This document shows, piece by piece, positions 10,643 through 19,870 of a stretch of DNA of 64,000 bases. Position numbers and translations under genes: made by a program. Each line of letters starts with the position of its first letter. Position 1 is the stretch's first letter. The notes under the pieces were generated by a model, which was given only the letters and a program-made list of their open reading frames with translations, was not told where the DNA came from and searched no databases. This stretch comes from Sediminihaliea albiluteola (GTDB lineage Bacteria; Pseudomonadota; Gammaproteobacteria; Pseudomonadales; Halieaceae). The DNA lies in the NCBI RefSeq assembly GCF_014077625.1, contig NZ_JACFXU010000014.1, positions 310,001 to 374,000 on the forward strand. Reading direction: 5' to 3'.

Positions 10643-11854
10643 ATGACTAAGCAGTACAAACAACTCGATATTCGTCAAACCTCCGTCTTGATTATGGGCT
10701 TAATGGCGACCGGCATTGGTCAGTCATTAGTCTTTGCGATTCTGGCGCCACTGGGCCGAGAAGTGGCTCTTAGCGAGCTACAAATCACTTCTATCATTGC
10801 CGTATCGGCACTCATTTTCGCTCTGGCCTCGCCACACTGGGGGCGTGTCAGTGACCGAGTTGGTCGCAAACCAATCATCATCACCGGCCTAGCCGGCTAC
10901 ACTGTTGGCACGGTGCTCTTTACCAGTGTGCTCTATGCCGGCCTGGCAGGGATGATGTCGGGTCTGCTGCTCTATGCCGTGCTGATGATTACGCGCTGTA
11001 GCCAGTCGATTATTATGTCTGCCACCGGCCCCGCTAGCACCGCTTACGCTGCCGACAACAGCTCGCCCAGCATGCGCACTAAGACCATGGCACGACTGGG
11101 CACGGCCAACAGCATGGGTATGATTCTAGGACCAGCCGTGAGTGGTGCGCTGGCCACTTTTGGTCTACTGGCACCACTGTATTTTGCCGCAGGATTATCA
11201 GCATTGGCGGGTTTTGTGGTGTGGCGCATGCTGCCCCCTACCCCCAAGCAAGACCTGACTAGCCGCAACCCCCGCAAGCGACTCCGTTTCACGGATCCCC
11301 GAATTCGGCACTACCTTGCTGGCGCAGTGGGCCTGTTTATCGGTTTCTCCGCTATCCAGCAAACGCTTGGTTTTCTTCTTCAGGACAAGCTCTCGCTATC
11401 GGGCATTGAAACCGCCCAACTCACCGGGGCCGCCTTGATGATATCTGCCCTATTCACCTTCAACGCCCAGGTGACACTGATGCAGCGACTCAGGCTAAGA
11501 GCGACCCAGTTTTTACGCCTCGGCCTGCTATCACTTCTCATCGGCGCCTGCATTGTTGCCGGCTCTGAGCGCTTTGCTGTGTTGGCGGTGGGTATGGCGT
11601 TTATGGGCAACGGCCTGGGACTGGCTATGCCGGCGGTGGCTGCAGGCGCCTCACTGGCCGTCAGCACTGAGGAACAGGGAGCTGTGGCTGGCATGGTTAG
11701 CGCCTGCCCCGCGATGGGTTTTGTGGTCGGGCCAATCTGCGCCGGCGCTCTATATCAGATCCACGGCCCCTTGGCCGCGCTGTTTAGTGCCGGCGTATTT
11801 TTGCTGGTATTGGTCGTATTGAGCCTACACGACCGTCACACTCACCCGAGATGA
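10643..11854 (+). CDS. MFS transporter, 12 membrane segments, drug-efflux-like
   Basis: A 403-aa major facilitator protein with about 12 hydrophobic segments. The motif-A loop G-R-V-S-D-R-V-G-R-K-P between segments 2 and 3 is clear, with a basic central loop near residues 195-220. It resembles DHA1-type proton antiporters, but the substrate cannot be read. It stands alone on the plus strand, and its last 13 nt overlap tail to tail with the thioesterase gene. Confidence 0.88.
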   Translation: MTKQYKQLDIRQTSVLIMGLMATGIGQSLVFAILAPLGREVALSELQITSIIAVSALIFALASPHWGRVSDRVGRKPIIITGLAGYTVGTVLFTSVLYAGLAGMMSGLLLYAVLMITRCSQSIIMSATGPASTAYAADNSSPSMRTKTMARLGTANSMGMILGPAVSGALATFGLLAPLYFAAGLSALAGFVVWRMLPPTPKQDLTSRNPRKRLRFTDPRIRHYLAGAVGLFIGFSAIQQTLGFLLQDKLSLSGIETAQLTGAALMISALFTFNAQVTLMQRLRLRATQFLRLGLLSLLIGACIVAGSERFAVLAVGMAFMGNGLGLAMPAVAAGASLAVSTEEQGAVAGMVSACPAMGFVVGPICAGALYQIHGPLAALFSAGVFLLVLVVLSLHDRHTHPR

Positions 11855-12279
11855 ATCGCCTCAAGCGCTGCCCGTAGCTGCTCGGGCATGGTCACCGCTT
11901 TGTTTGTACTGCGCTCTACAAACACATGTACAAAGTGACCCTGGGCGACCGCTTCATCGCGGCCCTCTCGAAATATGCCCACCCCATAACGCACCGAGCT
12001 ATGCCCTAGCTTTTCGACCCGTAGACCCGCCTCTATGGTCTCAGGGTAACTGATCGGAGCAAAGTACTCGCAGTCGGAGCTGACCACGAAGCCCACCACT
12101 TCACCGCGGTGAATGTCGAGCCCGCCCCGCTCAATTAAGTAGCGATTAACCGCCGAGTCAAAGTATGAGTAATAGACCACATTATTGACGTGGCCGTAGA
12201 TATCATTATCTGACCAGCGAGTGGTAAGCGGGCAAAAACAGCGATAATCAGCGCGAGCCAAGGGCTTGCTCTTATTCAA
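11842..12279 (-). CDS. Acyl-CoA thioesterase, 4HBT hotdog family (YbgC/FadM-like)
   Basis: Hydrolyses an acyl-CoA or aryl-CoA thioester in the cytoplasm. The 145-aa hotdog fold has the signature R-W-S-D-N-D-I-Y-G-H-V-N-N-V-V-Y-Y-S-Y-F-D near residue 20, where the second Asp is the usual catalytic residue. The gene overlaps the upstream iron alcohol dehydrogenase by 4 nt (ATGA), so it is the distal gene of that operon. The substrate is unknown; the neighbours point to fatty-acid or side-chain catabolism. Confidence 0.9.
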   Translation of the reverse strand: MNKSKPLARADYRCFCPLTTRWSDNDIYGHVNNVVYYSYFDSAVNRYLIERGGLDIHRGEVVGFVVSSDCEYFAPISYPETIEAGLRVEKLGHSSVRYGVGIFREGRDEAVAQGHFVHVFVERSTNKAVTMPEQLRAALEAIHLG

Positions 12280-13442
12280 GGTAGTTCTCCATAAGCAGCG
12301 CGATAGATGGCCAAGGCATCGGCCTCAGTGACTTCGCGCGGGTTGTTAGTTAGCAGCCGCTGCTGCTGCATGGCCTCGGCTGCCAGCATATCCAAATCGT
12401 TGTAGGGGACATTCAGCGCCGCCAGCGTAGCGGGCAGCTGCAGCTCTTCGATCAGAGTGCGCAGCCCACTTACCAGTTGAGCAGCCCGCGCTTCCTCGCT
12501 ACCACTGAGCGCATCCTGGCTCAGCACTTGCGCTAAATCTGCATAAAGTGGCGCTGCAGCAGGAGCATTGAACTCCAGCACACTCGGTAACACCAGCGAA
12601 TTACTGAGGCCGTGGGGAATATGATAGTGGCCACCGAGAGGATAAGCCAAGGCATGCACCGCCGCCACGGGTGCATTAGCAAAAGACTGCCCTGCTAAAC
12701 ACGCGCCCAGCAACATATTGGCCCGGGCACTCCGATCATGACCGTTCTTCACCGCCTGCCGGATACTACCCGATAATAGCCTCAAAGCTTGGCGGGCCAA
12801 ATTATCAGATATGGGGTTTTTCTTGTGCTTAGAAGTATAAGCCTCTATCGCGTGGACCATAGCGTCCACCCCCGTCATGGCAGTGATTGCCGGAGGCAGA
12901 CTCAGCGTCAGCTCGGGATCTAATACCGCAACATCCGGCAACAGCAGCGCTGATGAAACGCCAGCTTTGGTGGTTTCACCGGTAGTGATAACAGCCACCG
13001 GGGTAACCTCTGAGCCAGTGCCAGCAGTAGTTGGCACCAGGATTAAAGGCAATCGCCCACCCTTTACTTGGTCAAGCCCATACAGTTCTGGCAAAGATTG
13101 CACACCAGCCAGCAGCACCGCGACGACTTTAGCCACATCCATCGAGCTGCCACCACCTACCGCAATAACACCATCAACCCCAGCATCGCGCGCCCTAGCA
13201 AAAGCAGCTAAAACTGTGCTTTCAGGCGGGTCTTCACAAACTTGATCAAACACTAGCGCAGGTAAGTCTTCGCGCTGCAGCGCCGCCAATACCGGTGCCA
13301 GCAAACCGATCGACACTAGGCCGGGGTCAGTGACCAATAAAGGCCGCGAGATATCCAGCGCTCGACAGTGCTGTGCCAGCAGCAAAGCACTGCCACTGGC
13401 ACAGTGAATTTTAGGCACTGTGTCGAACTCAAAGGCTAGCAC
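12276..13442 (-). CDS. Iron-containing alcohol dehydrogenase
   Basis: A group III NAD(P)-dependent alcohol/aldehyde oxidoreductase of 388 aa. The N-terminal Rossmann half has G-G-G-S-S-M-D-V-A-K near residue 97 and P-T-T-A-G-T-G-S-E-V-T near residue 137. The metal site includes D-A-M-V-H-A-I-E-A-Y and the histidines in H-A-L-A-Y-P-L-G-G-H-Y-H-I-P-H-G. Translationally coupled with the downstream thioesterase. The exact alcohol is not readable. Confidence 0.93.
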   Translation of the reverse strand: MLAFEFDTVPKIHCASGSALLLAQHCRALDISRPLLVTDPGLVSIGLLAPVLAALQREDLPALVFDQVCEDPPESTVLAAFARARDAGVDGVIAVGGGSSMDVAKVVAVLLAGVQSLPELYGLDQVKGGRLPLILVPTTAGTGSEVTPVAVITTGETTKAGVSSALLLPDVAVLDPELTLSLPPAITAMTGVDAMVHAIEAYTSKHKKNPISDNLARQALRLLSGSIRQAVKNGHDRSARANMLLGACLAGQSFANAPVAAVHALAYPLGGHYHIPHGLSNSLVLPSVLEFNAPAAAPLYADLAQVLSQDALSGSEEARAAQLVSGLRTLIEELQLPATLAALNVPYNDLDMLAAEAMQQQRLLTNNPREVTEADALAIYRAAYGELP

Positions 13443-13475
13443 TGGCGGCTCCCGATATGTTGCAGCAGCCAGCGA

Positions 13476-14459
13476 CTACTGCTGAAGACTGATAATCACT
13501 TTGCCGCGGGCGCGGCGCTCAATCATGCAATTGTAAGCCGCTTCATACTCCTCCAAGGGAAACAAATCGCATACTACCGGCTTCAATTTGCCCTCGGCGA
13601 AATATTTCCACAGCGCTTGGATATTGGCCAGGTTGAGCTCCGGCTCCTCCATAGTAAAGCGCCCCCAAAACACACCTACCAAAGAGCAACCCTTCAGCAG
13701 CGTCAGGTTCAGGGGAATACTGGGAATCGGGCCACTGGCAAAGCCAATCACCAAGTAGCGTCCATTCCAGGCCATACTGCGCACTGCTGGCTCGGCATAG
13801 TCGCCACCCACTGGGTCATAGACTACGTCAACGCCTTTGCCATCGGTCAGCTCTTTGAGCCGATCTCTGAGAGACTCTGTGCTGTAATTGATCAGCTCAT
13901 CGGCACCGAGCTGCTGGCACAACTGCAGCTTTTCATCACTGCTAGCAGCCGCAATCACTCTGGCACCCAACAGCTTTCCAAGCTCAATCGCAGTAACACC
14001 CACCCCTCCAGCGGCGCCCATCACTAACAGGGTTTCACCCGCGGCAATTTTGGCCCGCTGAACGAGTGCGTGATAGGAAGTGAAGTAGGTGATGCCGACT
14101 CCAGCAGCCTGCTCAAAGCTCAGGCCTTCAGGCATCGGGAATACTGTCATTTCATTGGCCGCCACTTGCTCAGCAAATGCACCCCAACCAACCATGGCAA
14201 TCACTTTATCGCCGGGCTTGACCCGGGTCACCGCAGCGCCGACCTCAAGCACTACCCCGGCGCACTCCCCTCCAGTCACAAAGGGCATGTCGGGCTGCGT
14301 CTGATACTTGCCCTGCATCATCAACACATCGGGAAAGTTAAGCCCCGCTGCTTTGATTTCGATCAGCACGTCTTTTTCACCAACGACAGGCAGCGGCCAG
14401 TTGCTTTCCAGCACGAGCTTGTCTGCCATACCATACTCTTTACATACCACTGCTTTCAT
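13476..14459 (-). CDS. NADPH:quinone oxidoreductase family (zinc-free MDR)
   Basis: A 327-aa medium-chain reductase. The GroES-like N-terminal half is followed by the nucleotide loop G-A-A-G-G-V-G-V-T-A-I-E near residue 149. The C-terminal half has Y-D-P-V-G-G-D. Structural and catalytic zinc cysteines are absent, as in quinone reductases and enoyl reductases of this group. It sits between an SDR and an alcohol dehydrogenase on the same strand. This suggests reduction of an enone or enoyl intermediate, which is inferred. Confidence 0.9.
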   Translation of the reverse strand: MKAVVCKEYGMADKLVLESNWPLPVVGEKDVLIEIKAAGLNFPDVLMMQGKYQTQPDMPFVTGGECAGVVLEVGAAVTRVKPGDKVIAMVGWGAFAEQVAANEMTVFPMPEGLSFEQAAGVGITYFTSYHALVQRAKIAAGETLLVMGAAGGVGVTAIELGKLLGARVIAAASSDEKLQLCQQLGADELINYSTESLRDRLKELTDGKGVDVVYDPVGGDYAEPAVRSMAWNGRYLVIGFASGPIPSIPLNLTLLKGCSLVGVFWGRFTMEEPELNLANIQALWKYFAEGKLKPVVCDLFPLEEYEAAYNCMIERRARGKVIISLQQ

Positions 14460-14505
14460 CGATTGCTCCCTTAGTGGGCCAACTAATGCTGCCAGTCAGC
14501 CTGTT

Positions 14506-15426
14506 TTAATCCAGCTTAATGCCGAGACCTTCAGCGGCAACCGTGAGCATTTTTAAGGATTGCTCAAACCCACCTTTGAGCTCACGCAGCGTGTCGTCAT
14601 TGTTAATTTGCGACCAGTGAGCTGCGATACCTTCTGGCGTCTGCTCTTCGGGGGACAGCCAAACGCTATCGGTTTCGACGATCTTCGCCACAGAAAAGCC
14701 GCCAGCACCGGCGCAGAGAATTGTCCGGTTGGGAGCATCTTCGCTGACTAGGTACAAGACCGCAGGGGTTACTGTTTCAGGTGTTAAAAGCTCAAAGGCT
14801 TTATCCGGCAGGAGGCCTTCGGTCATGCGGGTGCCAGCAGTTGGCGCCAATGCGTTAACCCGAATGTTGTACTTGGCACCCTCTTGCACCAAAGTATTCA
14901 TCGCACCGATCACGCCCATCTTGGCCGCGCCGTAGTTGGTTTGACCAAAGTTACCGTATAAGCCACTAGAGGAACTGGTAACAACGATGCGACCATACTC
15001 CTGCTCGCGCATTACTTCCCAGCAGGCCTTGGTGCAGTTGATAGTGCCCATTAAGTGCACATCTAAGACTAACTTGAAGTCGTCCAGCGAGCCCTTGGCA
15101 AAGCTCTTGTCGCGCAGGATACCGGCGTTATTAACAAGAATATCAACCCGCCCCCAGGTATCGAGCGCCTGTTTCACCATGGCCTGTACTTCATCATAGT
15201 TGGCGACATTGGCTCCGTTGGCGATCGCTTCACCACCAGCCGCTTCAATTTCTGCCACTACTGATAGCGCCGCGGCACTAGATGCTCCGGTGCCATCTTT
15301 GGCGCCGCCCAAGTCATTAACCACAACTTTGGCACCGCGCTTAGCTAGCTCGATGGCATGACTGCGACCCAAACCCTGGCCAGCACCGGTCACAATGGCA
15401 ACTTTGCCGTCATAGCGAATAGTCAT
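14506..15426 (-). CDS. SDR oxidoreductase, MFE2-like (3R)-3-hydroxyacyl-CoA dehydrogenase
   Basis: A 306-aa short-chain dehydrogenase with the cofactor loop T-G-A-G-Q-G-L-G-R near residue 14, the N-N-A-G loop near residue 98, a Ser in V-T-S-S-S-S-G and the Y-x-x-x-K catalytic pair Y-G-A-A-K near residue 165. The D-L-G-G motif after strand 2 and the C-terminal extension are typical of the dehydrogenase part of peroxisomal multifunctional enzyme 2. Together with the MaoC hydratase just upstream it would carry out the hydration/oxidation pair of a beta-oxidation turn. Confidence 0.92.
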   Translation of the reverse strand: MTIRYDGKVAIVTGAGQGLGRSHAIELAKRGAKVVVNDLGGAKDGTGASSAAALSVVAEIEAAGGEAIANGANVANYDEVQAMVKQALDTWGRVDILVNNAGILRDKSFAKGSLDDFKLVLDVHLMGTINCTKACWEVMREQEYGRIVVTSSSSGLYGNFGQTNYGAAKMGVIGAMNTLVQEGAKYNIRVNALAPTAGTRMTEGLLPDKAFELLTPETVTPAVLYLVSEDAPNRTILCAGAGGFSVAKIVETDSVWLSPEEQTPEGIAAHWSQINNDDTLRELKGGFEQSLKMLTVAAEGLGIKLD

Positions 15427-15466
15427 TAATCAAATCCTCTGTAAAAAATAAACGGCGATGCCAGTA

Positions 15467-15931
15467 CTAGGCAACAACAACCATAGACAGCCACTCTGCG
15501 ACTAGCGCCGGAGTTTCTTCACCTTCAATTTCCACTGTAATGCCCTGAGTAATCAGCAGGCGGTTGCCTTCTTTTTCCTCCACATCCAGCATCTCAACAT
15601 GCGCGCGCACTCGCTTACCGGCTCGCACTGGGGCAAGAAAGCGCACTTTGTTAAAGCCGTAGTTGATACCCATGACGATATTTTCGGGAATCACGCCACT
15701 GTCCTCACACATCTTCACTAACATAGAGAGCGTCAGAAAACCGTGCGCAATGGTTCCACCAAAAGGGGTCTGGGCAGCCTTTTCTTGATCGATATGAATA
15801 AACTGGTGATCCTCGGTGCAATCAGCAAAAGCATTAATACGCGACTGATCGAGCGTCACCCAGGGACCGGGCTCTAGTTTTACGCCCTTCTGTTTAAGCA
15901 TTTCTTCTTTTGAAACAACGGTAACGGCCAT
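15467..15931 (-). CDS. MaoC-family (R)-specific enoyl-CoA hydratase
   Basis: A 154-aa hotdog dehydratase. The hydratase 2 motif is present near residues 33-60: the Asp in F-A-D-C-T-E-D-H-Q-F-I-H and the following G-G-T-I-A-H-G-F-L-T-L-S. It is the first gene of the probable operon MaoC-SDR-quinone reductase-alcohol dehydrogenase-thioesterase on the minus strand. The promoter at 16034-16074 lies about 100 nt upstream. Confidence 0.93.
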   Translation of the reverse strand: MAVTVVSKEEMLKQKGVKLEPGPWVTLDQSRINAFADCTEDHQFIHIDQEKAAQTPFGGTIAHGFLTLSMLVKMCEDSGVIPENIVMGINYGFNKVRFLAPVRAGKRVRAHVEMLDVEEKEGNRLLITQGITVEIEGEETPALVAEWLSMVVVA

Positions 15932-16033
15932 ACGGCACTCCTTGGCTGTAACTGGAATAATTATTAGGGTGTTTCACTGAGCCAAAAGCAGTCTTGCACA
16001 AGATCTATGTCGACTCAGTGCCAGATAAAACAG

Positions 16034-16074
16034 TTTTTGAACATACAGTAGGTATTTTTTGCATTCAAGTATTG
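16034..16074 (-). promoter_or_regulatory. Promoter with shared operator upstream of the MaoC operon
   Basis: On the minus strand TTGAAT (16068-16063), a 17-nt spacer and TATGTT (16045-16040) form a -35/-10 pair about 105 nt before the MaoC start. The same text recurs at 21147-21187: both carry TTTTTGAACATA and CATTCAAGTATTG on the plus strand with only spacer differences. An inverted repeat overlaps the -10 box, degenerate here and perfect in the other copy. Confidence 0.7.
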
Positions 16075-16127
16075 TGCTGCCGCTTTGCCTTATCAAGGAA
16101 TGCGGCAGCTCAGTACAAGTTCAGGCC

Positions 16128-16976
16128 TTAAGCGCGACGCAGAAAAGATAGCACCAAGCTCTCAAACTCGTCCTTTTTTTCAATCATCGACCAATGGCCG
16201 CAGTTGGGAAAAACATGGAGCTCGCAGTTGGGGATAATACGCATTGGAATCAAACACATATCCAGCGGTGTTACTCGGTCGTCACGGCCCCAAGTTAACA
16301 GGGTAGGCGCCTGTATCCGCGGCAGATGGGCGATAACATCCGCGGCAGCTGCGCCCCGTCGGAACTCAGCAATTTTTTGAATGGATTCCCGCGAATAAAT
16401 CCGCTTGGTCGATTCAAAGGTCTTGGCTTCTGTCGCCCGCGCGAAACGCTCATCAACTAACTCTTTAGTAAGCAAGCTCTGATCGAAAACCATTGAACGC
16501 AACCAACTTTCGATACGCTCTCGCGTCGGGTTTTCCACAAACTCCGTGAGCAGACTCAAGCCATCGGCTGGGAAAGCTGAAAATAGATTCATGCCGATGC
16601 CGCCGATAGTTACAAAGCGATTAACCCGCTCTGGGTGATTGGCGGCAATCACTGAGCCAACCATGCCCCCCATAGAGTTACCAATAATATGCACCCTTTC
16701 AATAGCCAGCTCATTGAGCAACTCGACTACAGCGGAGACACAAACTGATACTGGGTCACCATCAATTGCCTCACTTTGGCCGTAACCCGGAAAATCCACC
16801 ACCAAGCATCGAAAGTGCTCGGCAAAAGCGGGCAGGTTACGCTCAAAATTTGCTCTTGCGGTCACCCCGGGGCCGGAGCCATGGAGAAACAAAATGACAT
16901 CACCCTGGCCGACATCATAGTAATGAATTTTTCCTTGGCTAAGCTCTAAAATAGTTCCTGTGTCTGGTAGCTGCAT
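16128..16976 (-). CDS. Alpha/beta hydrolase, meta-cleavage product hydrolase-like
   Basis: A 282-aa hydrolase like MhpC/BphD/HsaD, which split C-C bonds of ring-cleavage products. The oxyanion region H-G-S-G-P-G-V-T-A-R-A-N-F is near residue 31. The nucleophile elbow G-N-S-M-G-G is near residue 100, the acid is in W-G-R-D-D-R-V-T-P, and the His is in N-C-G-H-W-S-M-I-E. Whether the real substrate is a C-C bond or an ester cannot be decided. It is transcribed alone; 254 bp without a gene precede it. Confidence 0.88.
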   Translation of the reverse strand: MQLPDTGTILELSQGKIHYYDVGQGDVILFLHGSGPGVTARANFERNLPAFAEHFRCLVVDFPGYGQSEAIDGDPVSVCVSAVVELLNELAIERVHIIGNSMGGMVGSVIAANHPERVNRFVTIGGIGMNLFSAFPADGLSLLTEFVENPTRERIESWLRSMVFDQSLLTKELVDERFARATEAKTFESTKRIYSRESIQKIAEFRRGAAAADVIAHLPRIQAPTLLTWGRDDRVTPLDMCLIPMRIIPNCELHVFPNCGHWSMIEKKDEFESLVLSFLRRA

Positions 16977-17230
16977 GACTAACTTACTCCTTAAATCACT
17001 TTATCGACCCTTCCTTCACTTGGAATAGCACAGTCAAACTAAGGCTGTGCTGGCCGTCACCTAATGAATTCCTGCTGCGCCTCTTAGGCCCATGTAAATT
17101 ACCATTAGCCACAGCCCGAACGAGGCAAAACAAAAGAAATGCCTTAACAGTCTAATAAGAAAGACAAAGACTAGCAGAGCCCTTTAGGGAGAGCTGTGCC
17201 GGACACTGCTAGCTCCACCCTTAGATCACG

Positions 17231-18478
17231 CTAAGCATCGCCAGAGCTAGCCGCTTGCTGTGCTTTCATATAGTCACGAAGCTCATTGCGCCCCACTACC
17301 ATACGGTGCACCTCGTCTGGGCCATCAGCCAAGCGCAGGGTGCGCTGCGCCATGTACATATTGGCCAATGGTGTATCTTGAGACACCCCCAGTGCACCAA
17401 ACATTTGAATCGCCTGGTCGACAATACGGATCGAAATATTGGGCACCGCTGTTTTAATCATTGAGATCCATACCCGCGCCTCTTTAGGGTCAACGTTATC
17501 CATCATCCAGGCCGCCTTAAGCGTCAGTAAACGCCCCATCTCAATGTCCATGCGGGCATTGGCGATAATGTCGATATTGCCGCCCAGTTGGGCCAGTGGC
17601 TTACCGAAAGCCTTGCGCGATACTGCGCGCTCACAGAGCAGCTGCAAGGCTCTTTCCGCAGCGCCCAGGGCTCGCATACAGTGATGGATGCGGCCCGGCC
17701 CCAGACGTCCCTGAGAAATCTCAAAGCCGCGACCAGGCCCAAGGATGATATTGTCTTTAGGTACTCGCACATTGGTATAGCGCTGATGCATATGGCCATG
17801 GGGAGCGTCATCCATGGCAAAAACATTCATCGCTCGCAGGTTTTCAACACCTGGGGTATCCATCGGCACGAGAATCTGAGATTGCTGCAGGTGTTTTGGC
17901 GCATCGGGGTCAGTTTTGACCATCACGATCAAAATTTTGCAGCGCGGATCACCGGCACCTGAAATATAGTGTTTTTCGCCGTTGATCACCCACTCGTCAC
18001 CATCGAGCACTGCATGGGTAGATATATTAGTCGCATCGGAGGAGGCCACCCCAGGCTCCGTCATAGCATAGGCCGAGCGAATTTCGCCGTTTAGCAGCGG
18101 TTCCAACCACTGCTTTTTCTGCGCTTCACTGCCGTACTTGTAGAGCACTTCCATGTTGCCAGTATCGGGGGCTGCGCAATTAAAGACTTCCGCTGCAATA
18201 TGAGACTTGCCCATCTCCTCGGCGAGGTAGGCGTATTCAACCGTAGTTAAGCCAGAGCCTTGTTCACCATCGGTCAAGAAAAAATTCCACAGGCCCTGTG
18301 CTTTGGCCTTATTTTTAAGCCCCTCTAAAATCTCTGTTTGACGCCCGGTGAAACTCCAGCGATCACCGACATCAATTTCTGCCAAAAACTCTTCTTCTAG
18401 CGGAGTAATCTCATTGGCAATAAAGGCTTTAACCTGTTCTAGCACAGGGGCGATTTTGGGGCTAATTCCCAGATCCAT
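17231..18478 (-). CDS. Acyl-CoA dehydrogenase, ACAD10/11-like
   Basis: FAD flavoenzyme of 415 aa that introduces an alpha-beta double bond in an acyl-CoA. The family blocks A-Y-A-M-T-E-P-G-V-A-S-S-D-A-T-N near residue 141 and Q-M-F-G-A-L-G-V-S near residue 362 are present. The C-terminal segment L-R-L-A-D-G-P-D-E-V-H-R has Asp where many family members have the Glu-Gly-Thr base, as is usual for ACAD10/11-type enzymes. It is on the same strand as the two downstream-numbered acyl-CoA dehydrogenases but separated by 215 bp. Confidence 0.93.
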   Translation of the reverse strand: MDLGISPKIAPVLEQVKAFIANEITPLEEEFLAEIDVGDRWSFTGRQTEILEGLKNKAKAQGLWNFFLTDGEQGSGLTTVEYAYLAEEMGKSHIAAEVFNCAAPDTGNMEVLYKYGSEAQKKQWLEPLLNGEIRSAYAMTEPGVASSDATNISTHAVLDGDEWVINGEKHYISGAGDPRCKILIVMVKTDPDAPKHLQQSQILVPMDTPGVENLRAMNVFAMDDAPHGHMHQRYTNVRVPKDNIILGPGRGFEISQGRLGPGRIHHCMRALGAAERALQLLCERAVSRKAFGKPLAQLGGNIDIIANARMDIEMGRLLTLKAAWMMDNVDPKEARVWISMIKTAVPNISIRIVDQAIQMFGALGVSQDTPLANMYMAQRTLRLADGPDEVHRMVVGRNELRDYMKAQQAASSGDA

Positions 18479-18693
18479 AATGCACTCTCTTATTGTTTGG
18501 CGTTAATGCCTGACTCAGGCAGTGTAGGCCTTGTCGGCTCACACTGTTTTATAGTCCTTTGTTAAGTGGCGCTTAATTCTCCTGCAGGAAGCTATACCTA
18601 AGAGGCGTACTGAAAAGCCATTAGCGCTGCCGAATGTCAATGACTGCGCCCCATATCAGCTGCAAGATGATTAAAGCTCAGTTTAATTTGCAG

Positions 18694-19833
18694 TTAATAG
18701 CCCTTGAGCTGGGCAAAGCGATTAAGGTGGTAGTTGTAGTCACCAAAACTATGCTGGAGCACTCGTGCCCGCTTCAAAAACAAGCCAATATCGTGTTCAT
18801 CGGTCATTCCAATACCGCCGTGCATTTGCACAGCCTCATTGCTAACTAGCTCCGCTACCTCACATAACTTCGCTTTGGCCGCACTAGCCAATAGCGACAA
18901 TCCGTCACCGCCTTGGTCAATGGCCTGCAATGCCTGCAGTACTATGGAGCGGGCCAGCTCCAATTCTGCGAACATTTTGGCTGCTCGATGCTGCAGGGCC
19001 TGAAAACTGCCAATTAACTGACCAAACTGCTTGCGCTCTTTCAGGTAAGTTAGGCTGCGCTCAAAAGCCTCTAAAGAAAGGCCTAAAAGCTGAGCTGCTA
19101 AACCAATATTGGCGATATCCAAACTGCGTTCTAGTGCCTGACGAGCCTGACCCGCTTCGCCCAAAAGAGCCTCCACACCCAGTTGTACAGCATCCAAGTG
19201 CAGCACTCCGGCGGCCCGAGAGTCGACCATACTCCGCGCTTCAATACGCAACCCTTTAGTATCTGCAGGGACAATAAAAACGCTCAATGCATCGCCCTCA
19301 CCCACCTCGCCAGCACTACGCGCCACCACTAAAAAATATTGCGCTGTGCTGGCATCCAATACGAATTGCTTGCTGCCATTGAGTCGATAGCCAGCACCCT
19401 TTGGCACAGCCATAAGTGCCGTGCGCTCGGGGGCATGATGTTTGCCCTCCTGTAGGGCCAGCGTCATCTGGCAATTACCAGCTGCTATCGCCGACAACCA
19501 CTGCTCTTTCTGTGCTTCAGTCCCCAGCTCATTGATTAGGGTAGCCGCCACTAAGACCGTTGCTTCCAATGGCGAGCTGCTCAAGTGCCGCCCTATTTGC
19601 TCTAAGACCAAACCCAAACCTGTGTAACCATAGCCCAGGCCGCCAAAAGCTTCAGGTATGGCAATGCCCGCCCAGCCCATATCGACCATGGCCCGCCATA
19701 CTGCTGGATCAAAACCACTAGAACTGTTGCTATCGCGCAGTGCACGCAAATGTGACACGCTGGCTTTTTGTGCCAAAAAACCTGCCGCCGAATCCTTGAG
19801 CATAAGCTGCTCTTCGTTTAAAACCAGTGTCAT
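18694..19833 (-). CDS. Acyl-CoA dehydrogenase, probable non-catalytic partner subunit
   Basis: A 379-aa acyl-CoA dehydrogenase fold with Q-M-H-G-G-I-G-M-T-D-E-H-D-I near residue 340. The C-terminal segment reads R-V-L-Q-H-S-F-G-D, with no Glu-Gly-Thr. It follows a 393-aa acyl-CoA dehydrogenase by 37 nt, and that neighbour does have the Glu. The pair looks like the heteromeric enzymes of steroid side-chain and ring catabolism in actinobacteria and proteobacteria. That assignment is inferred from the pairing. Confidence 0.9.
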   Translation of the reverse strand: MTLVLNEEQLMLKDSAAGFLAQKASVSHLRALRDSNSSSGFDPAVWRAMVDMGWAGIAIPEAFGGLGYGYTGLGLVLEQIGRHLSSSPLEATVLVAATLINELGTEAQKEQWLSAIAAGNCQMTLALQEGKHHAPERTALMAVPKGAGYRLNGSKQFVLDASTAQYFLVVARSAGEVGEGDALSVFIVPADTKGLRIEARSMVDSRAAGVLHLDAVQLGVEALLGEAGQARQALERSLDIANIGLAAQLLGLSLEAFERSLTYLKERKQFGQLIGSFQALQHRAAKMFAELELARSIVLQALQAIDQGGDGLSLLASAAKAKLCEVAELVSNEAVQMHGGIGMTDEHDIGLFLKRARVLQHSFGDYNYHLNRFAQLKGY

Positions 19834-19870
19834 CGCTATTGCCCTCTTAGGCTTGGCAGCGCCAGCCCGC